From NCBI RefSeq assembly GCF_902167145.1, contig NC_050097.1, forward strand, positions 112,687,982 to 112,751,981: DNA of 64,000 nucleotides, read 5' to 3'. The stretch is from Zea mays. Its lineage: Eukaryota > Streptophyta > Magnoliopsida > Poales > Poaceae. The translations under genes and the position numbers were made by a program. Position 1 is the first letter of the stretch, and every line of letters starts with the position of its first letter. Below the pieces are notes generated by a model, which was not told the origin of the DNA, did no database searches, and worked only from the letters and a program-made list of their open reading frames with translations. Positions 44,346-55,740 of the stretch are shown here, one piece after another.

Positions 44346-45415
44346 AATCACTGAAATTGAAGGCATTGATCTCCTCAGAGAGGTCCACAAAGGCATCTAC
44401 AGCTATCACACGGGCCCTAGAGCCCTTGCTGCCAAGGTCATGTGCCAAGGGTTCTACTGGCCTTCCATCATGTGCGCAGCAAACCAAGTAGTCTGCTCAT
44501 GCGAGCACGCCAGAAATTCTCACCTCGAGCGAGGGCACCTTCGCAGCTCACAAAGCTAATTGCCCACACTTGACCTCTGCAACGGTGGCGGCTTGACATA
44601 GTCATACAACTCCCCACTTTGCAAGGCAGCCTCAAATACGCCTTCGTCACGGTGGAATACTTCACCAAATGGATTGAAGCAAGGGTCGTACCCACAATCA
44701 TAGCAAAGACAACAAAAAATCTTCGGGTAGAACATTGTCTATCGCTTCGGAGTTCCTGCCGAAATGACGGTAGACAACAAAAAACAATTTGACAACCAAG
44801 ACTTCCGGGGATTTTCTGCCTCCATAGGTATGCACATAGTCTTCGCATCAGTTTACCATCCATAGTCTAACAATGTTGTGGAACACGCAAATAGCAGGAT
44901 CTTCACTGCAATTAACAAGAGACTGCTCGAAGACAAAAAAAGGAAAGTGGGCAGACCAGTTACCTAAAGTATTATGGGAACTAAATACAACGGAGTCTTG
45001 CGCGACAGGTTTCACTTCATTCAGGTCAATGTATGGAGCCGAAGCAATGACTTCGCAAGAGCTCAACTATGGCTCGCCCCGGTCCAACCACAGCGTGACC
45101 CCATACATCGATGAGCTAACAACGAAAGATCTCGACAAAGACTGAAACCAGGCCCTCGATTATTTGAACAAATATCAAGCAGCAACAAAGAGCTAGAGAG
45201 ACAAAGGTGTCGTTCCCAAAGAGTTCAAAGAAGGAGACCTCGTCCTTACTAGAACAACAAGAATAGAATCCAAAGGCAAACTCGAGCCAAAGTGGGAAGG
45301 TCCATTCATAATCAAGAAGAAGATGTTCTCGAATTCATACAGGCTTGCAAGTTAAACAGGCGCCGACCTTGAACATTATTGCAACATAGACAACTTGAGG
45401 AAATACTACCTGTAG
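44346..45415 (+). pseudogene. Gypsy integrase, Grande-like
   Basis: The integrase reads in several frames. The zinc domain has EVHKGIYSYHTGP and a following Cys pair (VVCSCEHAR). The core has DIVIQLPTLQGSLKYAFVT, with the first Asp, then VDNKKQFD with the second, and NNVVEHANSRIF with the catalytic Glu. WADQLPKVLWELNTTE and FRSMYGAEAM follow in the open segment 44873-45145. The tail has FKEGDLVLT-like and KWEGPFIIKKK-like strings and ends LRKYYL at a stop at 45413. Stops and shifts throughout mean it is dead. Confidence 0.82.
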
Positions 45416-45689
45416 GACAGCACACTGTCACGGCCTTCGCGTCCTTATAAAGACAACTCTGCATACAATTTTTCACCAGGCCCGCACTGTTTATCTAGCA
45501 GGGGGCAAGGTTTTTAACAAGGCGGAGCCATGTAATAATAAAAATAGGAAATCCGCCTACAAAAAAGTATAGCACAAACATCAAAAAAATGCCTCAAGGA
45601 TGGCCTTCGGTATTCGACGAAAGGCAAAGTCACAATGCCAGCAAAACAAAGGTAGCCGACGTGTGGGACAACAAAAAAATCTGAGCAAA

Positions 45690-46165
45690 GATGCCTAAGA
45701 GTGCAGCCGGACTAGCACAAAAAGTGTGTGAAGTCACATAAGGGTGCAAAGGCGTCCCGTAGATGCAAAAAATCCGAGCAAAAGTCACCTAAGGGTGCAA
45801 CCGGACTAGCACAATAACGTGCATGAAGACACCTAAGGGTGCGAAGTCGTCCCAGAGATGTAAAAATTCCAATCAAAAGTCGTCTAAGGGTGTAGTTAAT
45901 CTAGCACAAAAAGTGCATGAAGACACCTAAGGGTGTGAAGTCGTCCCAGAGACACAAAAAATACGAGCAAAAGTCACCTAAGGGTGCAGCCGAACTAGCA
46001 AAAAGAGCGCAAAGATACCTAAGGATGTGAGGTCATCCCAGAGACAAAAAAATTCGAGCAAAAGTCGCCTAAGGGTACAGCCAGACTAGCACAAAAGTGA
46101 GCGAAGACATCTATAGATACGAGCAGAATAAGCCTAAGGGTGCAACCAGATTAGCTCGAAAAATG
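45690..46165. repeat. Tandem repeat array, about 94-bp period, five copies
   Basis: CCTAAGGGTGCA followed by ACTAGCACAAAA recurs at 45694, 45788, 45883, 45977 and 46068, so the spacing is 94, 95, 94 and 91. Half-unit echoes (ACACCTAAGGGTG) lie between. It lies just after pol, as expected for Grande-type 3' regions. Confidence 0.92.
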
Positions 46166-46612
46166 CACAAGCACCGCTAAAAATGCGAAGATGCGAAGTC
46201 GTCCAAGCGGCTGGATCCACCAAGCAATATAGTCATCGTTCGGCAAAGGGGGTGAGGGCAGCGTTCTACATCCAAGTTGTCGATCGATGACAATTTTTAG
46301 AACATCCAAAGTAAACCACAAAGACTTCGCCCTTGAATTACAAAACAAACATGTCATCGGGGGCTACAATGCTCCTGCTTTGGAATAAGGCCAACCTCCT
46401 GATAGTTATACAACATCAACTCAAGCTTGTCGCCTTCGAAGAGCGCCCTAAGCTCTAATTCCCCAACACGTCAAGGACCAAGGACACCACTCGATGCCCT
46501 CGTCAGCAAAACTGAAGATAACCCACATACAACCTTGCTGCTTCTCGCTCGTAGACACTCAAGGGTGTCACACCCAACACCTCGCGAAGCGAAACCATAA
46601 AAGCGGGCCCGC
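46166..46612. other. Grande-like 3' region, nothing further recognised
   Basis: This is non-repetitive element sequence between the tandem array and the antisense ORF. No domain or signal stands out. Confidence 0.5.
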
Positions 46613-47050
46613 CTAGGCCCATGCGTCGTCATTTGCGACCGCCATCACGACTACGTATGACGCGTCGGCACTATCCACCATTTGATTTGAAACACCAACA
46701 CACCTCCTCTTCCCCTTTATCACAGTTGACGGGGGCCCATTCGAAGGCCCCACAATATCGCCAGCCTCTATCGCGGACGCAATGTCCAGCGCAATAAAAA
46801 AATCTAAGTCATCCTTAGAGGACTCCTTGTCCATCCTAGCAAAAAGGTTCAAACCCTCTTCGCTATCCAATGACTCTGAATCAAAGAGAGAGCCCTCGTT
46901 GCTGTGAGAAGATGGACTCCAATAGGACAGCGGCATAACGCATTCTGTGGCCTCAACGATGTCCTTTCCCTTGTTTGGGAAACCAAAATTGCCCTGCACA
47001 AGCCCAGTCATCAGAACATGCGTGGGCACCAAGTCCGTGCCAGTGCACAC
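46613..47050 (-). pseudogene. Antisense ORF in the Grande-like 3' region (145 codons)
   Basis: On the strand opposite to pol, an uninterrupted 145-codon frame is acidic and Ser-rich (GSLFDSESLDSEEGLNLFARM, ESSKDDLDFFIALDIASAIE), with a short basic string (VIKGKRRCVG). Grande elements carry an antisense gene in this place, called gene23 in the Grande literature; matching by position is inference and I recognise no domain. It may be one exon of a longer gene, since the minus-strand sequence upstream (47060-47750) also has short open stretches. The lack of stops in an element otherwise full of them is notable. Confidence 0.5.
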
Positions 47051-47753
47051 CTCGACATGAACCCCCCAGGAAAGTATTCACATGATTACACCTGCTCATC
47101 AGCAGAACAACGAAAGTATCTGCAGCACTAGGCTCACTGTGCCAGCCTCCACACATGAAGACTGCTCCTCCACACCCATCTCAACGTCGCCATCGTCTAA
47201 AGAAGCCAAAAAGTCCTCAAATCCTTCAAGGTCTTCGACCTCCTCATCCCTTTGTGTCTAAGATACAAAAAAACCACAACTTACATAGTGCAGCTGCCTC
47301 ATAGTGGCTATCGCGACGCCACCGGAGGTAGATGCCTCAGCGATCCCCCCTCGTCTCCGTCGACAGCAGCGTGGAACTGTACCCACGGGTCCACCGGTGC
47401 CCCTAACCCAGACTTCACTTGGGTCGCAACCAGTTGTCTAGGCCCGAGCCTGCATCTAGGCCTTGTTAGTAAAAATGAAAAATTCAGAACAACTGCACCT
47501 AGATACAAACAATACTTACCACCGGCTACCAGCCCAGTATGGGTGTTGAACTCACTGACACCTTCAAGTAGGTAGTCCTGATAGAAAGATCAGGGACCAC
47601 CACGCCAGTTGCACCCATCTGATCCCCCTCTACTGCCACATCCTGGCTAGCCTTTCTAGCCAAAGGTAACACGGCAACCGCAGCACCCGGCGCCATAGTT
47701 GGACGCATCGTCGTGGCGTCAGACACAGTCTTTGTAGCTCCGGACCTCGATCC

Positions 47754-50700
47754 TGTAACACTCAAAAAAAATCTTAACTTGTAATTTAAGAAAATCCTTT
47801 AGAAAAATAATAATAATCATCATCATCAAAATAAGTATGTTGATAAATAAATGAACTTTAGAATTTACCCTTTCTAAAGTAAATGATCATACTAGAATAA
47901 TATTAGCTAAATCATATCCTAATAAAGATTAGACATTTGAAAAATGGTTGCTATCAAAACAAAGGAATATGAACTTTGGGATACACCTTTAAATTGATTA
48001 CAAAACAAAAGTAATATTCTATGTAATAAATGTAGTGTACTTTATTACCTAAATAAGATAATAGTAATAAATAAATAAAATTAGTACAGGCAGTAGAAGT
48101 ATTATTCATATTAAACTTTTGTTTGATATTTGAAATCTGGAGTTCAAAACAAGAATTTAAATTGAGCTTGAATACTTGAACATAGAAATAGAAAAGAAAA
48201 AGAAAAAGAGAAGAAAAAGGAAAGGAAGAAAGAGTTCGGATTGGGCCCAACGAACCCCTTTCGGCCCACTCGATCTGTCCCACTACGTGGCCCAAACCAC
48301 TAAAGCCGGCGCTGACATGTGGTCCCTCTTCGTCAACCACTATAGGGCGCCAGCAATTCCCCGTCTCTCTGACCTGTGGGGCCCAGGTGTCAGCACCGTG
48401 CCCTGAACCGCGCGCCGATTTGTGTCGGTGTCACTGCCGCGTGGGGCCCACCTGACTCCAACCCCTCCTTCTCTCCCTTTGTTTGACTTACGCTCGGGTC
48501 CCACCAGGTCAGCCAAACCTGTGGTTTTCCCTCTCCCTGCGTTAGCTACTCGCCGTACCCGCTGCCGAAGATCTCACATCCTCGAAGTCTAGCCATGCCG
48601 ACCTATCAAGGCTATATATGTCGCGTACCAATGAAGTCATTCTTCGCTTCATCGATGAGATCCATCAATACCGCGTGCGTGAGCGAGAAATCGAGTGCAG
48701 ATGAGTCGGAGTCGTTGGCGCAGGAATCGGGCTGCGGAATTCATCACAGTCACGCCCTTAGGGATGATTCCGAGTGATCTACTAGCCTTCGCGGAGTGTG
48801 TTGCAACACCGATGCTCAGGAAATCGTGGTCGGCGTCGCCATGTGCATCCATCGTCGTCGGCGGATCACTAGGGTCCGCTCAGCGTCGTGGCTAGGATGT
48901 CTGAGAGCATAATCCACGGTAGGGACCTTCATATCAGCTTCATACTATCTTCAATTTGGTTTTACATCATTAGGGGGTCGATCTTTGCGCTTAGGATCGA
49001 GTTCTAGTAGGGATCGGCCATGGCGCCGCCGTGCCGGGGTCCGGCCACTACAATGGTCGAGGGAAATGGTGGCCGGGCTTCGGTGGCCCTTGATCTAGCA
49101 AGGGACGGCCAAGATTAGATCTTGGCATGTCGATTCGATGGTGTGGTAACCGTCCATCTTGGTTCGGATGGATCTAGGTTGATATTCAATACTTTAAATC
49201 CGGGCCGCAGATCTGCCATCGATTGGATCTGGGTGATCTCGGGTGATCGCAACCCTCAGTCGTTGATCGTTGATCGGGCAGATCCTGTTGCATACCGATT
49301 CAGGTTAAGGGATATTTAATCTGGGGCATCGGTTAGTGATCGGGCGGCCGAGATCCAAGGTTACCCCTTTGGCCAGGCTAACATGCAAATGAGTCCCTGG
49401 TTTTCTTCGAAATCAACCCGCCGTCCACACCTGTGGTAAAGTAATTAAATCTAGGTCCAGAAATTTTTAAATTAAACCCAGAGATTTTTGGAATTCATAC
49501 CCGTGACCAGATGTTAAATAAAATGAGTAAATTAAAATAGAAAATGATTTTTTAATATAGAAATAATTCCAGAATCTTGATTAATCCATAATTAATTTAT
49601 TTTAATTTCTTTTTTATCCATTCCAGTTGCATTTGTCTCATATTAACATTGTTTATCATCTAGTAACCTTGTATTACTATGAAACCTGTGGTTGAAATCT
49701 TGTATCTCATTTGTTTTATAGTAAACACCTAAACCTTCGGAAAATCATAACTTTATAACCGTAACTCCAAACTTGGTAGTTCTCGAACATAGGATCTAGT
49801 TGCGATGTGTAGATCATTATTATGTATTATGTTCTTCTGTTTGATGTGATGTTAATTTTTGCTATACCATGGTTGTTTGTATTGCTACGAGTAGTAGCGA
49901 GATCACGAGTCACTTGAAGACCAAGTTGGTGAAGTATTGGTGAATCTCAAGTCTAACGCAAGTTATGCCCTTGATCACTTTTCTCTCTACCTAATAATGT
50001 TCTCAATAATCACTATGACATGCTCAGGTTAATTTGATGGGACCTAATAGGTTCCCTAGTATTGTTTATCCCACACCTTGCAAACAAATGAACTATTGGG
50101 TAGATTTGCTATTGCTCTACCTGGTTTTAGGATTAATGTTACATTTGAATTATGATCATGTTCCAATTATTGCTGCTATTTTAATTATTGTTCACGACAA
50201 GATCATTGTGTTAATTGGAACATGGAGCTTAACTTGAGATAATAGTGCTACCACAAGGGTGGAATGGAACGCCCTTGGTCAAGTAATTAGGAAAGCTAGG
50301 GAGAGATTACCTTACCCGAAAGGGGCAAGCGGGGAGGCGTCATTGCAGAGTATAGGGAGCTTCTCGGGTCAAAATGCTGCAATGGCAGTTCGGACGAGGG
50401 ATTCATATGCTTCCTTCTTCCTGAAATTGTAGTGGGTATTCTCGAACTAGTGGAACTTTGGAAAGGCCTCGTTGTGCTACCCTGCCTTGCTTCCTCGGTA
50501 GAGGTGTATGGGGTCCGTACAACCACGTGGCAAATGGGTAACACGACTTGTAGGTAAAGATGTGCAACCTTTGCAGAGTGTAAAACTGGTATATCAGCTG
50601 TGCTCACGGTCAAGAGAGATTCAGGACTCTCTCATGATTAACTTATGGAACTAAAATTAATCTGTCATATGCATTGCATTTTGGGTGTTATTATTAATTG

Positions 50701-51189
50701 TGATCTCTTATTTATTTGGGTCGGTGTCTACTTATACCTAGTAACTACTAATAAAATTTTGAGCAACTTTAAAAGCAATGTTCAGCTTTAACCATCCTCC
50801 ATTGGTAAGCCTTACACTTCACATGAGCCCCACTCTATGTGAGCTCATGCACATTATTCCCCACAACTTGTTGAGCGATGAACGTATGTGAGCTTACCCT
50901 TGTTGTACTCACATCCCCCCTAGGTCAAGAACAGGTACCGCAGGATGAGGAGCATGAAGGATGACGCGATGAGTTCGTGAGAGGTCTAGGTCGTCGTCTC
51001 CCAGTCAACTTTGGTTGTTGGATCGTTATCTTCATATGATGTAATTATTTAACTATTTTTGTACAGAATTCCATTATATATTAAAGATGTGACATTCGTT
51101 TATGTACCTTAAGTCATCATATGTGTGAGACTTGATCCTAGCACACATTTGATTCGCGCCCGGATTTTCCCTTAAATCCGGGTGTGACA
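47754..51189 (+). repeat. 5' LTR of element 4 (3436 bp)
   Basis: It runs from TGTAACACTC to GGGTGTGACA. It shares the 50260-50620 block with element 1 (4379-4740; 7458-7820) and with the LTR at 42147, so it is the same family at moderate divergence. Confidence 0.85.
48613..48619 (+). promoter_or_regulatory. TATA box of element 4 LTR
   Basis: TATATAT lies about 860 bases into the LTR. It follows GC-rich DNA, at the position seen in the sibling LTRs. Confidence 0.5.
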
Positions 51190-51193
51190 GAAG

Positions 51194-51205
51194 TGGTATC
51201 AGAGC
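51194..51205 (+). other. Primer binding site (initiator-Met tRNA type), element 4
   Basis: TGGTATCAGAGC lies four bases after the LTR end. Confidence 0.88.
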
Positions 51206-51833
51206 AATGTTGACTATAGGACGAATCCTAGATAGAACTAGATAACCATTACCTACTTATCTTTGTTACTCTGATTCTTTCTAAACTCACCTTGATCTTT
51301 TCTCATCTATTGCTGCTTTACTCTGATTACTCTGACCTTTTTACTTCTAAAGACAAAAGTGGATTTCACACTTTGAAATCATGTACCTAAAGTGACTGTC
51401 ACTTTAGAAATGGGAGACCTAATCTTAGGACCAAAAACAAAACTATTTTTGTAAGTATCTATACGCTTGAATAGTTGTTCTTATGATAAATGTTTCATTT
51501 GGTTCTTTGATTGAATGTGATGCGTTGTGGAGTAATGTCTACAATTGCATCTGCATAAACATATAGGCATAAAAAGTGTTTATAAGAAACTAGCCAACCT
51601 AGATTATCCCCCATTAAAATGTATCTAGTATCACATATCTATCTTATCTTAGCAGATTCTATCTTATCCTTAGAGATTCATTTATAAACATAGTTAGCCC
51701 AACCTAGACACAACACAGTCACCCCAAAATTCGGTCTAATCTCCTTCAATTGGTAACCAACTACTAGGCTATGTGTTCTGCCTACAAAATTATTCCCCAT
51801 GCAAAACTATCTTACTATTTGTCTCTAACCCAG

Positions 51834-51897
51834 ATGGTTAATACCAGGAGGGGAGGAGGTGTTGATCTACTCGCACGAATTCTTCGAAGAAGGGATG
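51834..51897 (+). pseudogene. Gag start of element 4, cut by element 5
   Basis: ATG at 51834 begins MVNTR followed by a Gly/Arg-rich string. MVNTR is also how the gag of element 5 begins at 57001. Only 21 codons precede the element 5 LTR tip, so this is the only coding trace of element 4 in view. Confidence 0.6.
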
Positions 51898-52591
51898 TGT
51901 AGCACTTCAAAAACCATCAACTAAAGATAATATAATTAAAATATTAGTGGCAATAATAGTAAAGAAGTTTACTTCAAGTGTTTGATTTTATTTACCTTTA
52001 GAATAATTTTTAGTTGCTCATATTTGAATTATGGTTGTTTCGTAGAATTTCTTTTATGTTGAAAGCTCAATTAATTAATAAATAAACATTGGTCCCAAAA
52101 TTAAGTAATTTAGTTATAAATAATTTTGGTAGAATTATTATGATTTCTAGAAATAGTTAAAAAGTATATTTATTTATATTTCTAATGAAAAAAATGAAAC
52201 CCTAATCGCTCGGTCAGGCCGAATTCGGCCCAGCCGAGGCAGCCACCAAACGGCCCAGCCGAGGCCCATCCCGCACCCCTCATTTTCCCTCCTGCCCTCT
52301 CTCTCTGCCGGTGGGGCCCACCCCGGCCCCATGTCTCTCTTCTCCCTAGCGCGTCACGACCGCGTCGCCGCCTAGGAGCCGAACCGCCTTGGCGCGTGGG
52401 CATCCGCGCTCGACCCCTCGCCTCCCATCACCACCTCGCCCTCCCATACAAGTAACGGTCGCTAGTTTCCCCTTCCCTCTCCCCTCCCCATTCACTCCGA
52501 GAAGGAACGACCGCCACGCCATCGATGGCGTTGGAAGATGCCGCCGCGCCTCTCTCTCCTCGGTACCTCTCTCTCTCTCCCTCTCCCTCTC

Positions 52592-52598
52592 TATAAAA
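52592..52598 (+). promoter_or_regulatory. TATA box with upstream CT tract, element 5 5' LTR
   Basis: TATAAAA directly follows a (CT)n run (52562-52591), a common plant core promoter arrangement. The same site in the 3' LTR is 62252-62258. Confidence 0.65.
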
Positions 52599-53590
52599 GC
52601 CAAAGCCATGCCCACGGAGCCTTCCCTGCCCTCCAAGCCCGAGCTCTCTCTCCCTCCTCGCGCCCTCTTCCTCGCTCGTGCTCGCCGGACCGTCCGCGCC
52701 GTGCCCTGTCCCGGCCGCGCCTGGACCGTCCGTCTGCACCGTCTGCTTGGTCGCGCTCGTCCCCTGCCGCCGAGACCTCCCTGACTTGCTCGCCAAGCTC
52801 TTCCCTATGCACAAGCATTAGCTCAAGGTAGAAGATTACTATTTTACGTTTTAGTCCTTGGATTTGCGTAAATTTAGTTCAGATATTTTTCAGTTCAAAA
52901 CTATTAAAAAGAGACCCCGATGTATACGTGTAATCGTAAATCAACCCCGACAACAATATTTTGGACAGGAATATTATGTTATATATCGAAATAAATAATG
53001 TCGCGATTCACTAACTTGGTGATTTAAATATTAAAAACATTCTTGAATAACTTCTCATTTTAGCATATAGAACGATATTATGTTAGTAATGTTTTAAGTA
53101 TAATTTTATTTATATAAGAAAATGGAAGAAGTATTAGGCCATGTATTCTTGGTCATGTTAACATTTTGGAATTTTTACTGGTCAAGATAAATGTGTTCAT
53201 ACGTATATCACTTAATTACTTAGAATTAGTAAAATATCTATTTATGTCAAAAATAACTATGATTATGGTACTAAAGTCCAAAATTGGTAATTTACATTAA
53301 TTCTTGGAATATTAATGTTATGTAATTTATAAATAAACATTTTATCAATACGTACAATTTCTATTTAGAAAGGAAAGGATAAAACCCAAAAGACTATTAT
53401 TAATAATAAAGAAAATAGTTAATAATCATTTTCCATAAAATTTGTTAAGTCATTTTATCTACATTATACTAGATAAACTAGCTTCGTAGTCACCTGCTCA
53501 TATATTTTCACCAATGATAACTCAAAGTGGAGAGTGTAGTGGATTAATAAAATATTTATGATTCAGACATATTTACGAGTATAGTTGTGT

Positions 53591-53598
53591 GATATGTG
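53591..53598. repeat. 8-bp target duplication GATATGTG (left, hAT)
   Basis: It is identical to 54135-54142. The unoccupied single copy is at 63258-63265 in the 3' LTR. Confidence 0.95.
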
Positions 53599-54134
53599 TA
53601 GAGATGGCAATGAGTACCCGCTACCCGAAACCCGGTGGGTTTTTGCTCTATTAGGGTATGAGTTTGGGTCAATTTCTCTACCCATGGGTTTGTTAATGGG
53701 TTCAAATGGAAACCCAACGTTTACGTGGGTATGGGTTTGTTCTTCCACTACCCATACCCGCAAACCCATGGGTTTTTAAAACCCGCCTTAAAATCAACAT
53801 TTCTTTTAAATATGTCTCATAATATTATTAATTGAATATATTCTAATTGAAATAAACTTCATGTAACAAATTGTAGGCTAGAATTAGTTATCACTTGTTC
53901 CTTTTATGCTAGCTTATTAATGTATTGATTGTCATTTACATGATGATTTATTTTTTATGTTCATGTTAGTGGGTATGGGAAACCCGTTGGGTACCCGAAA
54001 CCCGCATGGGTATGGGTTTGAGCAAAATTTTATACCCGTCATGTGTATGGGTTTTTTAGCCGGCGTATTTTTTCTTCGCGGGTACGGGTTTAGGCAAGTA
54101 ATACCCAGCGGGTTTTTACCCATTGCCATCTCTA
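53599..54134. mobile_element. Non-autonomous hAT element (536 bp)
   Basis: The terminal inverted repeats begin TAGAGATGGCAATG at both ends, and the flanking 8-bp GATATGTG duplication is perfect, as for hAT. Many CCCATGGGT / ACCCGAAACCCG subterminal motifs lie near both ends. The middle is AT-rich and encodes no transposase. The copy of this LTR at 63258 lacks it, so the insertion postdates integration of element 5. Confidence 0.95.
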
Positions 54135-54142
54135 GATATGTG
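54135..54142. repeat. 8-bp target duplication GATATGTG (right, hAT)
   Basis: It is identical to 53591-53598. Confidence 0.95.
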
Positions 54143-55590
54143 AATGTTTATGTAATGGTGAATGTTACCCATGTAATGGTGTATGTTTATTTATTTGGCG
54201 TACGTATTCTTTTGTATGTACGATACGCGAATCGATGATTAGAAGTTGACTGTGGCGTAGACGAACCAAACATGTTCGAGGACGACCCACAGGACACGTT
54301 CGATCAAGGCAACTAGATTCTCCCTCTGCATTTCTATTTGTACCCATATAATGCATACAATAATGTTTACTTTTCAGATATTGCATAATTTGATGGGATT
54401 TGCCTAAATAAGGATTTCCTAGAATTACCAACCCTATTCCTTGAATACCCTGGGATAACTGCTATGCTTAGCAATTTTTGCTATTGCTCAACTTGATAAA
54501 TATGATGTCACTCTTTTAATGATACTATGTTTCGGAAATAAAGTTTTTATTATGATGTTAACCCAATGGTTAAACAAAAACATTTTGTATTAAATGGAAC
54601 ATGGAGTGAACACCCAGGATAACAATGCAACCACGAGTGCTATAATGGCTCTGGCTTTGGTAATTAGCTCTATAGACTTAGTGCTTAGCAACCCTACCTA
54701 AAAGATGGGCAAGAGGAGGCGGCAGTGGTTTGGTGGCAGCTCATGTTAACATGGGGTGGTAGTCTTGGCTAAGTTACCCCACCCAGAGGGCCATCAATAT
54801 TGACGTGGAAACCTTAGCGGGTGGCTTTGTACTAAGGATATTTTGTGAAAGCCTCATAGTAGATCCCTAGCCATTCACCTAGGCAGTGTTTATGGGTCCG
54901 ATCAACCTAGGCTAGATGGGATACACGGTTTGTGGGTAAAGTTGTACCACCACTACAGAGTGTAAAACTGATATGTCAGTTGTGCTCACGGTTAAGAGCA
55001 ACCCGGACCCTCACATGATAATTGAACTTAAAGATGGAAAATAAATTGTGATCCGATGATCTACCAGTGGTTTGCTTAAGTGAGTTCACTTAAGTGTTTT
55101 TTATATAATCTTATTCCTTTGATTAATTGGGATATTTGGAACACACTTATTAGTAAGACAGGCGTTGCTAATAAAATATTGACCAACTAAAATGCTTACC
55201 GCTTATCCATAGCCTACCTCGTTAACTTTGCCTTATTTCCCCCACTTGTTGAGCCTCGACCATAAGTAAGCTCACCCTTGCTAATATTTTGATCAGAGGG
55301 TGATGACGAAAACTTCACAGATGACGTTGATGAATTTTGAGACTAACGATGCGCCAATCACCTTCCTGTGGAAGAGTTTCCATGTTTAATTCTGTCGTAC
55401 TTTGATTATGATACTTGTTAAGATACAATGTTCTGTATGATGTAATAAAGTTATTCTACTCCCTTTTACGCCTTTATTGCATTGTCTTTTGATATATTAC
55501 ACTTGTGACGTCAATATATGTGTGGAAAATGGATCCTGGCCCACATATGCTATGCATTCGGTTTTGCCCCAGAACCGGGTGTGACAGAAG

Positions 55591-55602
55591 TGATATCAAA
55601 GC
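55591..55602 (+). other. Mutated primer binding site of element 5
   Basis: TGATATCAAAGC lies where TGGTATCAGAGC is expected, four bases after the LTR. Two G-to-A changes would weaken initiator-Met tRNA pairing. Confidence 0.75.
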
Positions 55603-55740
55603 TATGCTGACTCTAGGTCGTTAGACTAGTTAGAAATAGAAAGCCTAGACTGTTCAAAACATGCTAATTTTGTTCTTACAAAATTATTTTATTAACCTTA
55701 CCTCTTTAAAATTCAATTGAGTTGTCCTTTTCTCTTGTAG

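Larger units (their letters stand above)
43341..47753 (+). mobile_element. Grande-like Tat-lineage gypsy remnant (RNase H, integrase, 3' region)
   Basis: This is a plus-strand gypsy pol from mid-RNase H to the integrase end (stop at 45413). A 3' region follows with a 94-bp tandem array and an antisense ORF. That arrangement, with a second RNase H, is characteristic of Grande and related Tat elements. The 5' part (LTR, gag, RT) is missing at the copia junction, and the 3' LTR is not seen because element 4 is inserted at 47754. Coding parts are full of stops and frameshifts. Confidence 0.7.
47754..51897 (+). mobile_element. Element 4: gypsy-type retrotransposon, 5' LTR, leader and gag start
   Basis: It is inserted in the Grande-like 3' region. 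The 5' LTR is 47754-51189, followed by an iMet primer site and a leader like that of element 1. An ATG at 51834 opens a frame MVNTRRGGGVDLLARILRRRD, which resembles the start of Tekay/Del-type gag. Element 5 cuts it at 51898. The rest of element 4 and its 3' LTR must lie beyond the window if they exist. Confidence 0.8.
51898..55586 (+). repeat. 5' LTR of element 5 (3689 bp including a 536-bp insertion)
   Basis: It runs from TGTAGCACTTCAAAAACC to GGGTGTGACA. Without the hAT insertion it is about 3.15 kb. It is closely similar to 61551-64000 throughout the overlap. Confidence 0.9.

Noticed and set aside
52346..52831. ORFs on both strands around the element 5 TATA box, and the same at 61836-62504
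   Set aside because: They come from CT-rich and GC-rich LTR promoter sequence and appear in both LTR copies without conserved codon use.
53563..54238. ORFs within the hAT element
   Set aside because: They are generated by ACCCG/CCCATGGG subterminal repeats; no transposase motif is present.
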